DNA of 64,000 nucleotides from assembly GCA_009741485.1 (NCBI GenBank), contig CM019214.1, forward strand, positions 3,953,152 through 4,017,151. The letters are read 5' to 3'. The position numbers were made by a program, and so were the translations under genes. The notes under the pieces are model-generated. The model was not told where the DNA came from and ran no database searches. It saw only the letters and a program-made list of their open reading frames with translations. This DNA is from Malurus cyaneus samueli. Lineage: Eukaryota > Chordata > Aves > Passeriformes > Maluridae. This document shows positions 11,801 to 24,800 of this stretch, piece after piece. The number at the start of each line of letters is the position of its first letter. Position 1 is the stretch's first letter.

Positions 11801-13269
11801 AAAGGTCAGTTTGACACTAGAAAACACTAGAGGAACACTTCCTGAGCAAGTACAGCAGACCACCAAAGTGAGGTCTCTCCAGGGTATCAAAAAAGCAGAA
11901 TTCAGTGAATCAGACTTCCCAATTATTACCAGCAGAAAAAAATGTCCATATTCTTACCTCATGAAGTACAAGGCACATATGGATTGGTTTACAGAAATGT
12001 CCTATTGTTTACCCCAATGCTTTATGAGAAAAAAAAAAAAAAAGTAATTCAATGAGTCAGAATAAAAAAAAAAATTATGTATTTCCTTCTTTCTTGTGAT
12101 ATATATATATGTATTTAAATATCTTGCACCCTTAAAAAAATTATGGAGGTGATTCTAGGCTATCCTGGGATACTGGAATTCCCACAAAATGGGTACTACT
12201 GTCTCTTGACTCAGGCCATGGCTGTCACCTCAGCATAGGCTGTGAAGTCACACTGGTGACTTTACAGAGCAGAACTTCCAGTGCCACTTGCTTGGTCCTG
12301 GCTGTGCCGAGTTAGAACAGGCTCAGAATGGCAGACCCTGATGTGGATTACATCAACACAAGGCAGAAATTATATACCCTGCAGCAGTTTTTCATGCCTA
12401 CTAGAAATCAGTGAAGTTGAAGATATTCAAGACCTTCTGACAAGCAGTGTGTCATAGAGGAATGTGTGTGCTCCCGTAAAAGGCAGTGGGAAGGATTTTA
12501 AATTGCGTGAATAAGCAGTCGTTTCTACCTGTTCAAAAAAGAGAGTGCATTCTGTAACAACTAATCTCTGATTTATTTGAGAAGGATTCTTTTGAAGGAT
12601 GTCAGCTTAATTGCTTAGGCAAAAGACACTGCAGATTTATCAATATGAAGATCCTTTAATATTAAAGTTTGCCAACGCAAGGAGCTGAAGGAAGCGATTT
12701 GGGCATAGAGATATACATAGTCTTATATATAGAATAGCACTGCAGGCTGTAACAATTTTTCTGCTAAATAAAACTTTGTTAACTTGGGTTAGAGTATGAC
12801 TCATGCAGTGCCAAGAACAGATAAGAAAGCAGAGCTCATAAAAATAAAGACAAAAGTAAAGCAAAGGAATATATAAATATTAACAGTTCATCATACTTGG
12901 ATATGGTTTGAATGCTATTATTCATTGAGACAGGAGTTAAGACCATTGTTGGTTTGGAGTTTTTTAGTAAAATTTTGGATTAGTTCAGTGATATTTAGAC
13001 TTATTGCAGTGGTCTGCTGTATAATAGTGTGTCCATTAACAGCTCTACTATAACAGCTGTATATCACTGACTGTCAAAAGTTTATATTAAGAGTGGGAAC
13101 CACCTTACTTCAGTTTGAACTTTAAGTGCCTAGATTAGGCAATCATTCAGGATCCTTCTGTAGTCAACAGGCAGAGGGTGATTCATCCCACACTAATACA
13201 GAGTTGGTTGAATCATCCCTCAAAGATGCCTCTTTCCCTCCAAGAGCTACACTTTTCCTACCGAGAAAC
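8828..13269. other. AT-rich non-coding DNA
   Basis: No gene or recognisable transposon is seen. There are T-runs at 9843-9858 and 10158-10166, and A-runs near 12030-12042 and 12063-12074, the latter followed by a short TA-rich stretch at 12099-12110. Open frames are under 90 codons with no recognisable domain. Confidence 0.6.
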
Positions 13270-13300
13270 AAATAAAAAAAAAATAAAAAAAAAAAAAAAA
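13270..13300. repeat. A-rich tract
   Basis: This is a run of A broken by two T residues. No element with an obvious LINE or SINE body lies next to it. Confidence 0.9.
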
Positions 13301-15890
13301 CACAAAACCATGTGGCCTCTGTTTTCAATTCTAACTATTAAGTGTAGCTGAAATTTCAAACATGGGCTGCTGCAAGAAATTTCTACAGACAGTCTGCAGA
13401 CTGAAGGGTGTTCATGTGAACTGCCTGGCGAATAATATGACATGGCAAAAGCGCTGGGGAGGCTCGCTGATAGATCATTTACCAGTTGCAAACAGAAGGG
13501 TGTTTGTTGAGCCATGTGCAAAACTACAGCTCTGCATCATTTTAAAAAAATGGCTGTCATTGATTGTTGCATAAAATAAAACTGCAGCTTGTGCTTTCTT
13601 AGCTCTGTGACTGTGACTTTGGTTGGGGTTTGGAGGGGAGTGTGGCTGCGTTCCAGGGCTGTGTGCAATCATCCAGCTGCTCAGACAGTTACAGACCTTA
13701 AGATGTTGTAGCAAAGGAGCTGGCAGCCACTCAGTCTGCCTTCTAGACCAGGGAGCATCCTAGCAAGCTATTTAAGACTTTATTTAATATGGCAGTCGTT
13801 AACAGTCAGAGATAAAAGGCAAAAGCACCATGTAATTGATTAGCTAGAAATGCACAATTTTATACCTATTAAGGTGTTTCACTATGCATGCTATTGCCTT
13901 CATCTAACAGCACATTTTACTTTTTAATTTGATTAAACTACTAAAAAACCTTGAATCTATAAATATCCATTTGATATTGACAGCACAGGATGCTGAGAGA
14001 TGAATTTTCTATGAAGAGGCAATTATTGCATAAAAAAACAATGGATTCTCAGTCTTCCAGAATGAAAGTCTTGGCCTCTCATCCATTGGAGTTGGTGCTC
14101 TGGCTCCTGATAAATTTCTCTTCCATCAAAATGGTAACCTGAAGGATCAGCTTGTTGGAGAAAGAAAAATTTAAGGAATGTGTTATGGAAGATATTATAT
14201 GCACCAATATCAAGACTAGGGGAAAAAAAATCAAAAAATACCAAATTACAACTGTATTTGTACCCATCTCTACAGCTCATAAACAATGGAAGAAAGTATG
14301 GTCAACTTTAGATAGAAAAAAACAACCTGCTTCAGAAATATGCTTTTATAGTGCAACAAGGTGGGGAGTTTTGTTATCTATTGATCACATTTTGACCTCA
14401 ATTGCTCAATTGCACTATCTCTAAATCCTGTGGGCTACATTGTTGTAAAAAAAAGGTTGAAGTGTATCTTGCATTGTTCTGCGAGTAATGGTCGGTAATT
14501 ATTCCTGTAGGAAGATCTAAATTTACTCAACTGTTTTTTTTTTTTTTTTTCATCACACTGAAAGAGAAGTGACAGGTTTTAAGCAGAGTGACCATGATTT
14601 CAGCAGCCAATCACTTTAAAGAGTTATTTTAAACTTTCTAGTATTCTTTTATACATGTTAGATTTGCTAAACAGCTTTTTGATATTTTGCATTAGGCTCA
14701 TACCTAAGACCTTACAAACAGTCATGAGACTACTGTACTATAAGAAGATGTGGATCAATTAATAACAAAGTATATAGAAATATTTAATCTCTTTCTTGTC
14801 ATATCACCCACCACAATTAGAACTTCTTTTATACCCCCACTAATTTCAGGTCTGGATTATTTGAGCATTACAGATCTGTTGCAGGGGAAGTGATTACTTT
14901 CTTTCTAGCAGCTTTTCTAGCATGCTGAGCTCTGTATTCTGATGAGCCGTATTTGCAACCTACAGAAAAAGTAAATCCCCTAAATCAAAGACAAAGATAA
15001 AAATGAAGGTAGGTTAAAATACAACATAATTGTGTTAACATGTCAGTTAGCTTAGCAGTTGTTTTTTTTACTTACTGCTAGAAAAGCATTGAAAAGTCTA
15101 ATTCCTTCTCAGGTGGGAGCTTGCCCCAGGAAATAATTTTGAGAGAAATTTTGACAATTTTACAGCATCACCTCTGCTCAGTAGCTGAGTTAACAATTGG
15201 TACTAATTGGATAATTAACACCTATGCCTCCTCAAGCAATAATACAAATAATTCAGTAGCAGCCCAAGTCTGCAGGCACATCATTATTCTGGGGTCCCTG
15301 CTCTCCTGTGTTAACTCATTAGTAAGTCGGCTGCAAGGTCACACAATGGTAACATCATCTGTCTTGTTTGCAAATACTCAAACATCCTGTCAGGGCACAA
15401 CAAATAGCAAATAAATCATAATAACGGCCCATAACAGACCCACGAGGTCGACACATCAGAAAACTTCTGAGAGTTTTGTTTTACGCATTTTGCATCATAT
15501 GAAAATGGAGATTTGTGTGAGAGCAAGGGTGTGAGATTTGATGAGGATTTCAGAGCACTAAATTTCTTTTTTCTCCACTGTAAATTATTATAATATTTTC
15601 AGGAAAAAAAATCATGTGGTTAAGGAATGCTTGCATTATTTTTTTAATAGGTCCCACATGGCCAAGGTCATTATAAATAACCAGAGCTGTAAATGGCCTT
15701 AAAAACACAGCTCCAGAATAGAACTGATTAGAGAATGAATGCTAGGCCTGTGATGCCCTGGGGGCTTGCTGGGGGAGGGCCCTGTCCCATTGCCAAGTTT
15801 CATTTAAATGTGCTCCAAACCTCACATAGATTGTGAGATCATGTATGAATGCAGCTCCTGGAGCCCAGGATGGGAACACAATTTATTAGG
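13301..15890. other. AT-rich non-coding DNA with a possible conserved element
   Basis: No gene is seen. The stretch 15121-15420 has balanced composition, no repeat character, and adjacent homeodomain-type cores (CTAATTGGATAATTAAC at 15203-15219). It could be a regulatory element, but only a cross-species alignment would show it. Confidence 0.4.
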
Positions 15891-15933
15891 AAAAAAAAAA
15901 AAAAAAAAACAAACCAAAAAAAAACAAACAACC
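15891..15933. repeat. A-rich tract with CC interruptions
   Basis: A19 is followed by C-punctuated A-runs (CAAACC, then A-runs). The same pattern recurs at 41.1, 46.1, 49.0 and 51.3 kb. Confidence 0.9.
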
Positions 15934-18900
15934 CAATCCCTCTAGTTTCAGAAAACCATAGAATTTTTTGTTCAGTTTTGATCAAACTTTACCCAGTGGA
16001 ATGATCTAAACTAGTATTATTTAACAGAAACCCTAAGACAAAGGCTTAAATTCTGGTGCTGTTTCAATCAAGACAGCAAAGGAAAGATGTGGATTTGTTT
16101 TATCAACATATCAGTAGATTCTTTCCTTCCCCTTGGTAAACATGATTCAGCTTTCGATGTGCAGCTGCTGACTCAATATAGATGAGAAAAAAATTATGGA
16201 TTCATGAATATGAAATCCTGGTTTCTTTAAGTTCCTTGATCAAATAAGCAATCTTCATCTCAGCACTTAGCTCATTTATTACCTTACCCAACTTATGCTA
16301 AGTGGCATTGTTTGTTTCTATTTTAAAGCAACAAAACATGATGATCAGAGGAAGAATTTACTGGTGTATAAAAGCAGAACAATGCACAACAGTGATACTC
16401 TCCTCAGATTGCTGCAGTGCAGGGTAAAGTAGAAGCTGTCTTGAAATCAGTGTTATGTTGATACAGTATGATTTCGGAATTATATGTATAAAAGCCACAT
16501 TTTGATTTGTAGGGTCAAACATAGAAAAGACATGGGTAATCTCTTGGAGTCGATGACAGGGACCCTAGAGGGTGTTATTTGTTCTTTGGTAACAAAGTTG
16601 AGGACAAGTCATAAAATCATAGTATAATTATCAAAACTTTTTTTTTTTTCTTTTCTTGTTTTCTTTTTTCTTCTTTTTCTTTTTTCTTTTTTTCCATTAG
16701 ATTTATTTTTTTATTAAGATTATTACCATAATTTATAAAGCAAGAACAGAATTTCACCTATATTTTGGAGGAAGGTTGAACAAATGTCATTGAAGTACAG
16801 CAGAATTGATTCTGGTCTGAGAAGCAGGAATTTGACTACAAGCAGTGTCTCTTCTAGAGCAGGATTTTGCTAGTAAACTGTGAAGGAGCTTTTTACCTTC
16901 TGCTCAGTGTCAAGTGTGAGCCTGCTTCCCTGTCTGAAGGAACAGCAGGGAGTGGAATTTACTCCATGGATATCTCTCTGCTCTGATGTGTTCTAAGCAC
17001 AGCCTGGCCCTCTCTGACTGGTTCACCTGGGCTCGGTCTCTGCAGAGATGGGAAATCTGTGCCTCCAAGGTTAGCAGACAGAGCCCAGCAGCAGCAAGGA
17101 GGAATCAAGAAAATCTTGCACAAGGAGAATAAATTCATATGTATTAAGTCTAGAAATTCAGAGGGTGGTTTTTTGGTTTTTTTTTTTATTTATTTATTTT
17201 TGTCAACAAGTTTTTGTTACTGTACTCTTTTGTTCATGAAGACAAAGGGTATTTTCTCCGGAGCCTGCTTTTACTCTAAAAACATTATTTTTTTCAATAT
17301 TTGTTCTCTAGCACTGAACTAGTTACACAGTGTATCCTACACCATCACTATAGAGAACCTTTTAGTTTTATGGGAGTAGAGAAAAAATTCCCATATACCA
17401 AAATGTAGGCTTAAGTTTTCCAAATAAAGCAGTTCTGAGATGTTTTTATCCCCAGCAGTCTTGCTGCTTCAAACCAAACACCTTTTTTGAGTAGAAACTG
17501 CCAATCAGGACCAATTGTCTTTCATTTCACAACAGTGACAAATGATTTTTGGAAGCCATGACTCATTTTACCCTAACCCAGACAAATTAGTCCAAGTTGT
17601 GCAAGTAGTAGGATAAACCCAGCTGTGCCAAATCATACCCATCTGTTTGAAAATGTGTGAAAAATCTACTCTGGACAAAACATGCCCGAAGCAAGAAACC
17701 AAAAAAACAAATAAATAAGTAAGTAAATAAATAAATCTGAGCTGCCTTGGCAAAAAGTTTTCTCACACTGAAAGAAAAAATATTGTGGACCATACCCATG
17801 ACTGATGTCGCTTCTATGAAACAGCACAGAAGAGCATCTGTATATATTTACTTTCTTTATACATTGGATACAACTGGCTTGTTTAACACTTTTATTAACC
17901 TGTTATATAGAACATAAACTACAGTAGGGCATCATCTATGACTTTAAAGAAAGAACCTTACAGATCCATGCTTGAGATGCACAGGAAGAATTCATACACT
18001 AAGGTCCATGGCAGCAATCTGCAAGAAATGGTTGGGTAGCAGAGGGTCAAGAGCTCTTCAATTTTCAGCTGTAAAATTTATTAAGTGCCTGGAGTTCTGC
18101 TCTGAGCACTTCTAGAGATGTTAGCTGTGCAAAATGTCCTAGAAACTCTCCTTTGCCTAAGTCTGTTGAGACTGAAAAACTTGGCATCCCTGAAAATTGC
18201 TTATTTCCTGCTGTCCATGCCAGGGTCTAAGCAGGATGTTCACGATGACCCAGACACTGTTCAGAAAGGCTCTGTGTAGCTGTTGTGATTTAGCAAGACT
18301 CAGGCACTCCTTTGTTGCAGCTGACAAAAGAAACACAATTCATATTTCTACTTCCCTACTGTTGAAGTAAATAATAATCCTTAATTTCAACTGCCAAATC
18401 ATCATACTGTATTCAGGTAATTTCTCCAGGGGCTCATATGCAGTTTTGGTTAAATGATAGTAGAACTAAAATGCTTATTCCTTTCATGTAAACACTTAAT
18501 AATAAATATCTCTTTCCAATTTACATCCTTCCATTTGATTTTGTTATTATTACTGTGCACTTGTTAACCTTCCAAATGAATGAGGACTCGATATAATGAG
18601 AATGGTATGAAGATGATCCAGTGCTGGAGGCTGCTCATATTCAATTCCAAATTAATAGGACTATTATCAATTAGATTAGCTGGCCTGCTGGTGTGAGTGG
18701 CGCTTGCCTAGGTCCTCCCCTTGAGCATTAGTTTTCCAAATGGCAATGGACAACCTCATACCTTCCCTCTTAAAAATCTGATTAATAAGAGCTAACAACC
18801 TTTAAGATAATGAATAGACTCTCCTAGCTCCCAGCCCTGTCCTTATGTGATCAATCAGGCGTGAATGGCAGAAAAAGTTACTTGGAGACGAAAATAAATG

Positions 18901-19086
18901 AACATATTGTAGCAGGTAATTAAAGAGGATGCTTTGGTATTCTGCTAATCCCGTTTAGCCTCTCCTCTTTTCCTTGCTTGCCAGCTACAGAATTGCTGCA
19001 GCCTGTTTGTGCAAGACAAGGGAGCATAAATGTAAATGGATACGTGTTCATTAGTCAGGATGGAAACACGAACAGTGCTGGGGCAC
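15934..19086. other. AT-rich non-coding DNA with a pyrimidine tract
   Basis: No gene is seen. A T-rich, C-punctuated pyrimidine tract lies at 16638-16694, and an (AAAT/AAGT) microsatellite-like stretch at 17705-17735. Bases 18590-18960 have unbroken complex sequence with repeated TAAT/ATTA cores (18651, 18668-18679, 18781, 18918) and could be a conserved enhancer. This is inference from composition only. Confidence 0.45.
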
Positions 19087-19192
19087 GAGGCATTGCCACC
19101 AGGAATTTATAACAAAAGATCCCCTGAAACTGCCCCCATGAGGCATTGCCACCAGGAATTTATAACAAAAGATCCCCTGAAACTGCCCCCAT
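19087..19192. repeat. Perfect 53-bp tandem duplication
   Basis: Units 19087-19139 and 19140-19192 are identical over all 53 bases as read. Each begins GAGGCATTGCCACCAGG and contains TTTATAACAAAAG. The duplication ends about 20 bases before the CR1 element begins. Perfect identity means a recent event, or a sequence assembly duplication. Confidence 0.95.
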
Positions 19193-19214
19193 CTCTGTGC
19201 TCATTGTTGTTTAC

Positions 19215-19730
19215 AATGTGAGTTGAGAAGAGTGCAGACTCACCTCCAGTGCTGGGGGCAGCTTTGGGTGCCACAATATAAAAATGCCATGGAGCTGTTG
19301 CAGAGTGTCCAAAGGAGGCCTGAGGATGGGAAGGCCTTGAGGGGAAGCCGTGTGAGGAGCGCTGAGGGCACTGGGGCTGTTGAGCCTGGAGAGACTGAGG
19401 GGAGCCCTCATGCAGTCAAGCTTCCTTGTGAGGGGAGGGAGGGCAGGCACTGATCTCTGCTCTGGGGACAGCAGACAGGGACAGCTTGAGGTGTGTCAGG
19501 GGAGGTTTGGGTTGGGTATCAGGAAAAGGTTCCATCCAGAGGGTGTCTGGGCACTGGAACAGCTCCCCAGGGCAGGGACACAGCACCAAACCTGACACAG
19601 CTCAAGGAGTGTTTGTACGATGCTCTCAGGCAGATGATGTGATTCTTGGGGTGTCCTGTGCAGGGCCAGGAGTTGGACTGTGATGATGGGTCCCTTCCAA
19701 CTCAGGATATTCTGTGAGTCTATGATTTAA
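19215..19730 (+). mobile_element. CR1 LINE, 5'-truncated 3' end
   Basis: This is the characteristic avian CR1 3' region: GGCAGCTTTGGGTGCC near 19258, GCCATGGAGCTGTTGCAGAG near 19288, TTGAGCCTGGAGAGACTGAG near 19380, then the terminal GGGTCCCTTCCAACTC followed by an imperfect TCTGTGAGTCTATGATT tail. CR1 has no poly(A) tail and ends in short octamer-like repeats, as seen here. Only the last part of the reverse transcriptase frame and the 3' UTR remain, so it cannot move. The open frames across it (19223-19453 and others) are degraded LINE sequence, not host genes. Confidence 0.92.
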
Positions 19731-19812
19731 ATCTCACTATAGGCATAGACTGATTTTGGGTTGTAACTATTCCTGAAACAATAGGATTACTCATATCTTG
19801 GACTTTTTCAGG

Positions 19813-19916
19813 CTTTTTGTTTTTTGTGTTTTTTTTTTTTTTTTTTTTTTTGTTTGTTTGGTTTTTTTGGGGGAGGTTGTGTTTTTTTTTTTGTTTGGTT
19901 TTTTTTGTTTTTTTAA
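19813..19916. repeat. T-rich tract with G interruptions
   Basis: This is about 100 bases of T-runs broken by single G, GG and GGGGG, including one run of more than 20 T. Similar T/G tracts lie at 36.44, 48.16 and 59.63 kb. Confidence 0.9.
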
Positions 19917-20489
19917 AATCTGGGGCAGCCCCGAGTAAATCATAATTTTGTTTTTTAATTACTGTAAGAAGACCCTTTAAAGTAGGCTCAGATATCAGGC
20001 AGTACAGGCTAGTGACCTAGACATCAAGACACAGTCAAAGAACAGTTCCCCTCTCCAATGAAAGGATGTGCATCAATTCAGGCTCAAGACATGCTGAACT
20101 GTTATGGGACATTCAAAACAAACATGGCTTGGGCTAATTCACTGAAAAAGAGAAATACATTTATGTATCATTTTTTATGCCAGTCCTTTATTAAAACCAG
20201 CCCTTCACCTCTCAGGTTTTGCTTTACTTCTCTGTAATAGGTATTGTACTTCTTGAGAAGCATTTTGAATGTTCCTGGTAACAGAAGCTGGGTGAAGTAA
20301 GAGCAGCTCTTTGCACTTTTGATAACTTAAGAGAACATGATAGAAACTTCATGGGAAGACTTTTGGAGGATGCATCTCACAGGATAAAAGCAGAAAAAGC
20401 TGATGTCATAGTAATGAGTTGTCAGAGTTCTGAAGGGTCTTGTACATTTAAAAATCACATTCAACTAAAAGTGGTTTCTCACCTTTCTC

Positions 20490-21860
20490 TTTAAATGGCC
20501 TGAGGGGCAAAAGAAAAATCAAAACCCCATTACATTAAAATTTGGAAAAGGTTCCCATGGAGATTTGGGGACTAGTGATCAGACAAATTAGCAGAATATA
20601 TAATATAGAAGACAGAAAGTACATAGATAAATATGGTATCACCGAGAAAAATCAATGTGAGTTTTGTAGAAAGAAGTTTGGTCTCGCTCATCCTTTAAAG
20701 AATCAATAATCATTTGCTATTGTATACTTGTGCTTCACAAAGCTTTCAACAACCCATCAGAGATATCAAATGGTTGTTTCTTTCCAAGATTCTCTCATGA
20801 GCAAATAAATACTCAAAAATTGGAAAGAAAGGGTAGGAATAAATAATCAGTTTTGTCAATACAGGGAAACCACTCTAGGAGTCTCATATTCACACTGGTC
20901 CCTGTATAGCTACATATATACAAAAATTATCTGGAGAAAGAGTGAAAAGTGAAACAGCAAAGTTTATTGATGATACAGGAGCACACAGAGCTGGAAAAGT
21001 TGATAATACAATTGCCAATAAACTCTCAATACTGAGCTACCAGATGTGTTAAAATTTGGTAGGATAAACGAGTAAATGTGGAAAAAGTAAAAAAGTATGG
21101 TAGCCATGTAAAAGGTAATTTTACATTTGCAGTGAGGTGTTCTAAACTATTGACTATATCTGAGGAAAGAGATTTCAGAGGTCTAGTAACAGGACTTGTG
21201 AAAATGTTAGTTCAAGAGTCAACAACAGTCAACAGGAAAAATGAGTATTTATGAGTTATTGCGAAAAAATAAAGAACAAAACTCTAAAATGCAATGGCAC
21301 TTCATGCACATGAATCCTGGGTATTCCTGGGAAATCTGTCTGCCTGCCACTGCAAGGACATAACAGAAGAAGTACAGAGAAGAGCAATAATGATGAAAAA
21401 ATTTACAGAGCAACTCCCAGAGGAAGGATTAGACAGACACGAACTCCTCAGCTCAGAGAAGAGACACTGTGGGGAGCTTTTGACAGAACTATAAAATCAT
21501 GAGTGAAATTGAGAAGGTGGAGAGGGAACTGATGGTAGTTCCTCATAACCCAAGATCTGCAGGATCTCTGAAATGAAGTTGCAGACCAAACGAACTCATG
21601 AGTATTTATAGAATTGTCACAGGAAGCTGCGCAGACCCACACTGATAGCTTCAAAATGAGATGATAAAAGCTCCTTAAAAATATTAAGCCCAAAATCTAA
21701 ACTCCACCTTCGCATGCTCACAAGTCAGGGATTGTCGGATGGGTGCAAGGAGGAAGATTGCCGTGTTTGCTCTGTTTCTTGAGACTCCCACCTGGAAACT
21801 GATCGCTGGTTAATTCCTGAGACGCTATGGGAGGAGGCTGCAAAGTTGTAACCAGTCCTG
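20490..21860 (+). mobile_element. Ancient CR1 LINE remnant, reverse-transcriptase end and 3' UTR
   Basis: This is a long, heavily mutated LINE in plus orientation. Recognisable islands are GAAAAATCAATGTGAGTTTT near 20646, CTTCACAAAGCTTTCAACAA near 20732, AGGGTAGGAATAAAT near 20830, GCAAAGTTTATTGATGATAC near 20958, GAAAGAGATTTCAGAGGTCT near 21163, and the C-terminal coding pattern VQRRAIMMKKF...EKRH at 21294-21494, followed by CTATAAAATCATGA near 21490. The order matches the end of the CR1 reverse-transcriptase domain and 3' UTR as shared across amniotes. Stops and frame changes are many, so it is not functional. It is clearly older than the CR1 at 19.2 kb. The edges are approximate. Confidence 0.75.
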
Positions 21861-24800
21861 AGCTGCTAAGACCATTCCTATATTTTTAGCATCACTATTA
21901 ATTTCTCACTTGTGAGAAGCTGAAGTCGCCCTCTCTGGCCTTTTTTTTTTAGGTTAGCAATGCCACATTGCAGCTGTTTGATATCAAAAGTAAGTGGCAA
22001 GTTCTGACCCTTAAAGGAAGTGAAAAAGTGATCCATTTTATATCCAGTAATGTTGTTCTTCATTTAAAGCTACAGAAAAAATCTCACCAGAAAAGATCTT
22101 AATTGCTTCCTTATATTTTTTTTCTTAAATCAACTACAGTACTAAACATGCCGTGTTTTATTTCAGTGCAAATGCTATTTCTCTAAACTGTAAATTACGT
22201 CTTTCAAATTATATTTGAACCAAAGTACAAAAAATGTGTTTCCCTCTTCTCTTTCCCCCTTTCCGTTTCTAATGGATAATTCTAAATCAGCTGAACTTTA
22301 AATTCCTTACATGAATAGACACAATGGATAAAGAGCTACATGAATTTAAAGTAAGTGATGTAAAATGAATGTTTATTCATTAGTATTGCGCTTTACGCAT
22401 CTGTAATAAGCATTACCCTCAAATTTTAAGGTATGTTGACTAGGTGACTAAGAACTTCTCCAAGTTATTTAGCATACTAGATAAGATTAAATCTATTGTA
22501 CGAGTGGTGCAAAATAATGTGGTATTACATAACTGCATTTTCCTCTCTGAAATTTTTTCTTTTAATTAGAAAAATAAAGTGCTAAAACAGTTTCCATTCA
22601 GGAAAACAGGAAAGCATGCATTTAACTATGATATAATTTATTCATTCAGATGAGTGTTTGTTATAACCATGGCCTTACATGCTTTGCTGAAGCAGAGCCT
22701 TAATGGATAAGGCAGAAATTCTAATGAGGTCACCAAAAATAGCAGAGGACCTAAAAATCTGCATTTTGGTCCATCCAAATTCCATTCCTATTGATTGCAT
22801 CTGGCCAGCTGATGCCACCTATTCAACATTCACTGCAGGACTGGGACAAAAATCAAACTGTAAAAATTAAAGAGATGCATTAAAAAATAACATTCCTTCA
22901 TTTTATATACATATTCCATTATATACATATTCATGACACTCCTCTTAGAGCAGTAAATGTTAGCTGGCTGTGATAGAAATAAAATATGTCAGAGAAGATC
23001 CTGAATTTTCCTGCTTGGTGAGTTTTCCAGTCAATTCACTAAGAGAATTGGGAAGGGGCAATGTGGGGCTGCACCAGCCCTACAGGATCTGGTTGCAAAA
23101 TGCAGGCACCATTCCAGGCCTGTGAAAAGTATGGAGAGTTTTAAGCCAGATCTACATATGGAGAAATATTGACTTTCTTCTTATAGAAAGTCTGCCTTCT
23201 GGATGAATTTATGTTTAAAATGGCAAACTTATTATTGAAGTACTGTCATTTTTTACAAATGTCATTTGCATTGCTCTTATTTTGGTAGTGAAAAAAGATA
23301 CCTTGCAGCAACAATTCTCATTTTGCCATGGAGGACAGGAAACAATAAGTTTTTTCTTAATTACTTCAACTATTGAGCAAAATGCTTCAGAATCAAGAAA
23401 AATGTGAGATTGATATATTGAAAACATTGCCAATGCACTTCATTTCTCAAAAATTAATATTATTGTCCTTTTGCTCTTTCACCATAATTCAATTAAAGCT
23501 GTTTTGAGTTACAAAGCTGAAATAAAACATTTATGCGTGTTAGGACAATTTTCCTCGACTTCAGTGGCAAAGCATGAACACCAGCCAGACACAAACTCTC
23601 TGTGCAAATCAATTCACACCAGATCAGCCTCTCCCCTGTGCCCCAGGCCAGTGTGGGCACTGAAAGATGACTTGAGAGCAGGAGTTGCATTCAACTCAGT
23701 GTTGCAAGTTTTATGAATAAAGGAACAGCAGCGTGGAACACATTTCTAATTAAAATATCAATTATGTACACTTTTGTCTCCATTACTCTGGGGGGCTTTG
23801 ATCCTTTCTTTTATAGGGGAAAAGGGAAGGGCATAGCAAAGTGTATTTATGGTGCTTCAGCCTAAAATATCAATAGTAGAAAGATTTTAGAACTTGTTTA
23901 GTTTTCTTCTGTTTGGGCACATCACTTATTGCTACAACTTTAGATGGCTACTTTAAACTAATTTGACTGTGAAACATCTGCTTTTCATTCTAATTCTTTG
24001 AATTTCATGGACCTGGACAAAGATTTAATAATTTGAGGGAGCCACGGAGGGGAAGATGCCTGGTGCCCATCCTGACACGGCAAATCAAGAGGTCTGTGGG
24101 ATGGCATCTCTCACTGCCATTTGTTTGGTTGTGAAAAAAACTTGGGGTAAAGAGAATATGGGTCAAAAAATGAGCAAAGCGTGAACCTGTGAAAGAATGG
24201 AGCACAAAGAGACAGAGAGAGATTTCTAGGCTTTTATTTATATTCCTTGGAAATAGGCATTAACTTCAAAGTTGTATTACTTACAGGCCCACGTGTATGA
24301 TTTTCGTTATAGTTTCTTAAAAAATGAGTAATCCCTAGGGTTTGTTGAAAAAAACAAACATAAAGAAACAATGAAAAAAAGTCAGAAGAACAATGTTATG
24401 ACAAAAAATACTGTATTTTGTGAATGAAAATGCTTTGTCAGAGATTTTATTATCTTATGAGTCCCAGAACAAGTTTTTTTGTTTTCATATTTGAAACTTT
24501 TTCTTTTCATCCCAATAATGTCAAAATATTTCATTATGATATTGCTAAAAGGTTTATTCTGGTATATTTTATTGCAATATTTTGTCACTATGAAACATAT
24601 CTGAATGGTATAGAAGAAAAACATTTTGGTAATGCAACTGCAGTGCTTTTGTACCAACGTATTTTAAATTTTCCATTCAATTAAGTAGGAGAGTTGAATT
24701 TTTTAGCACAGTTCGGGGTAAAATTTTAGAATCTAATGATATCTAATAAGTATTTTGCATTGCAATGTCAATAAATCAGTAAAGTAATATATGAGCAGAT

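Noticed and set aside
19223..19683. Overlapping open frames on both strands
   Set aside because: They lie wholly inside a CR1 3' end and are LINE debris.
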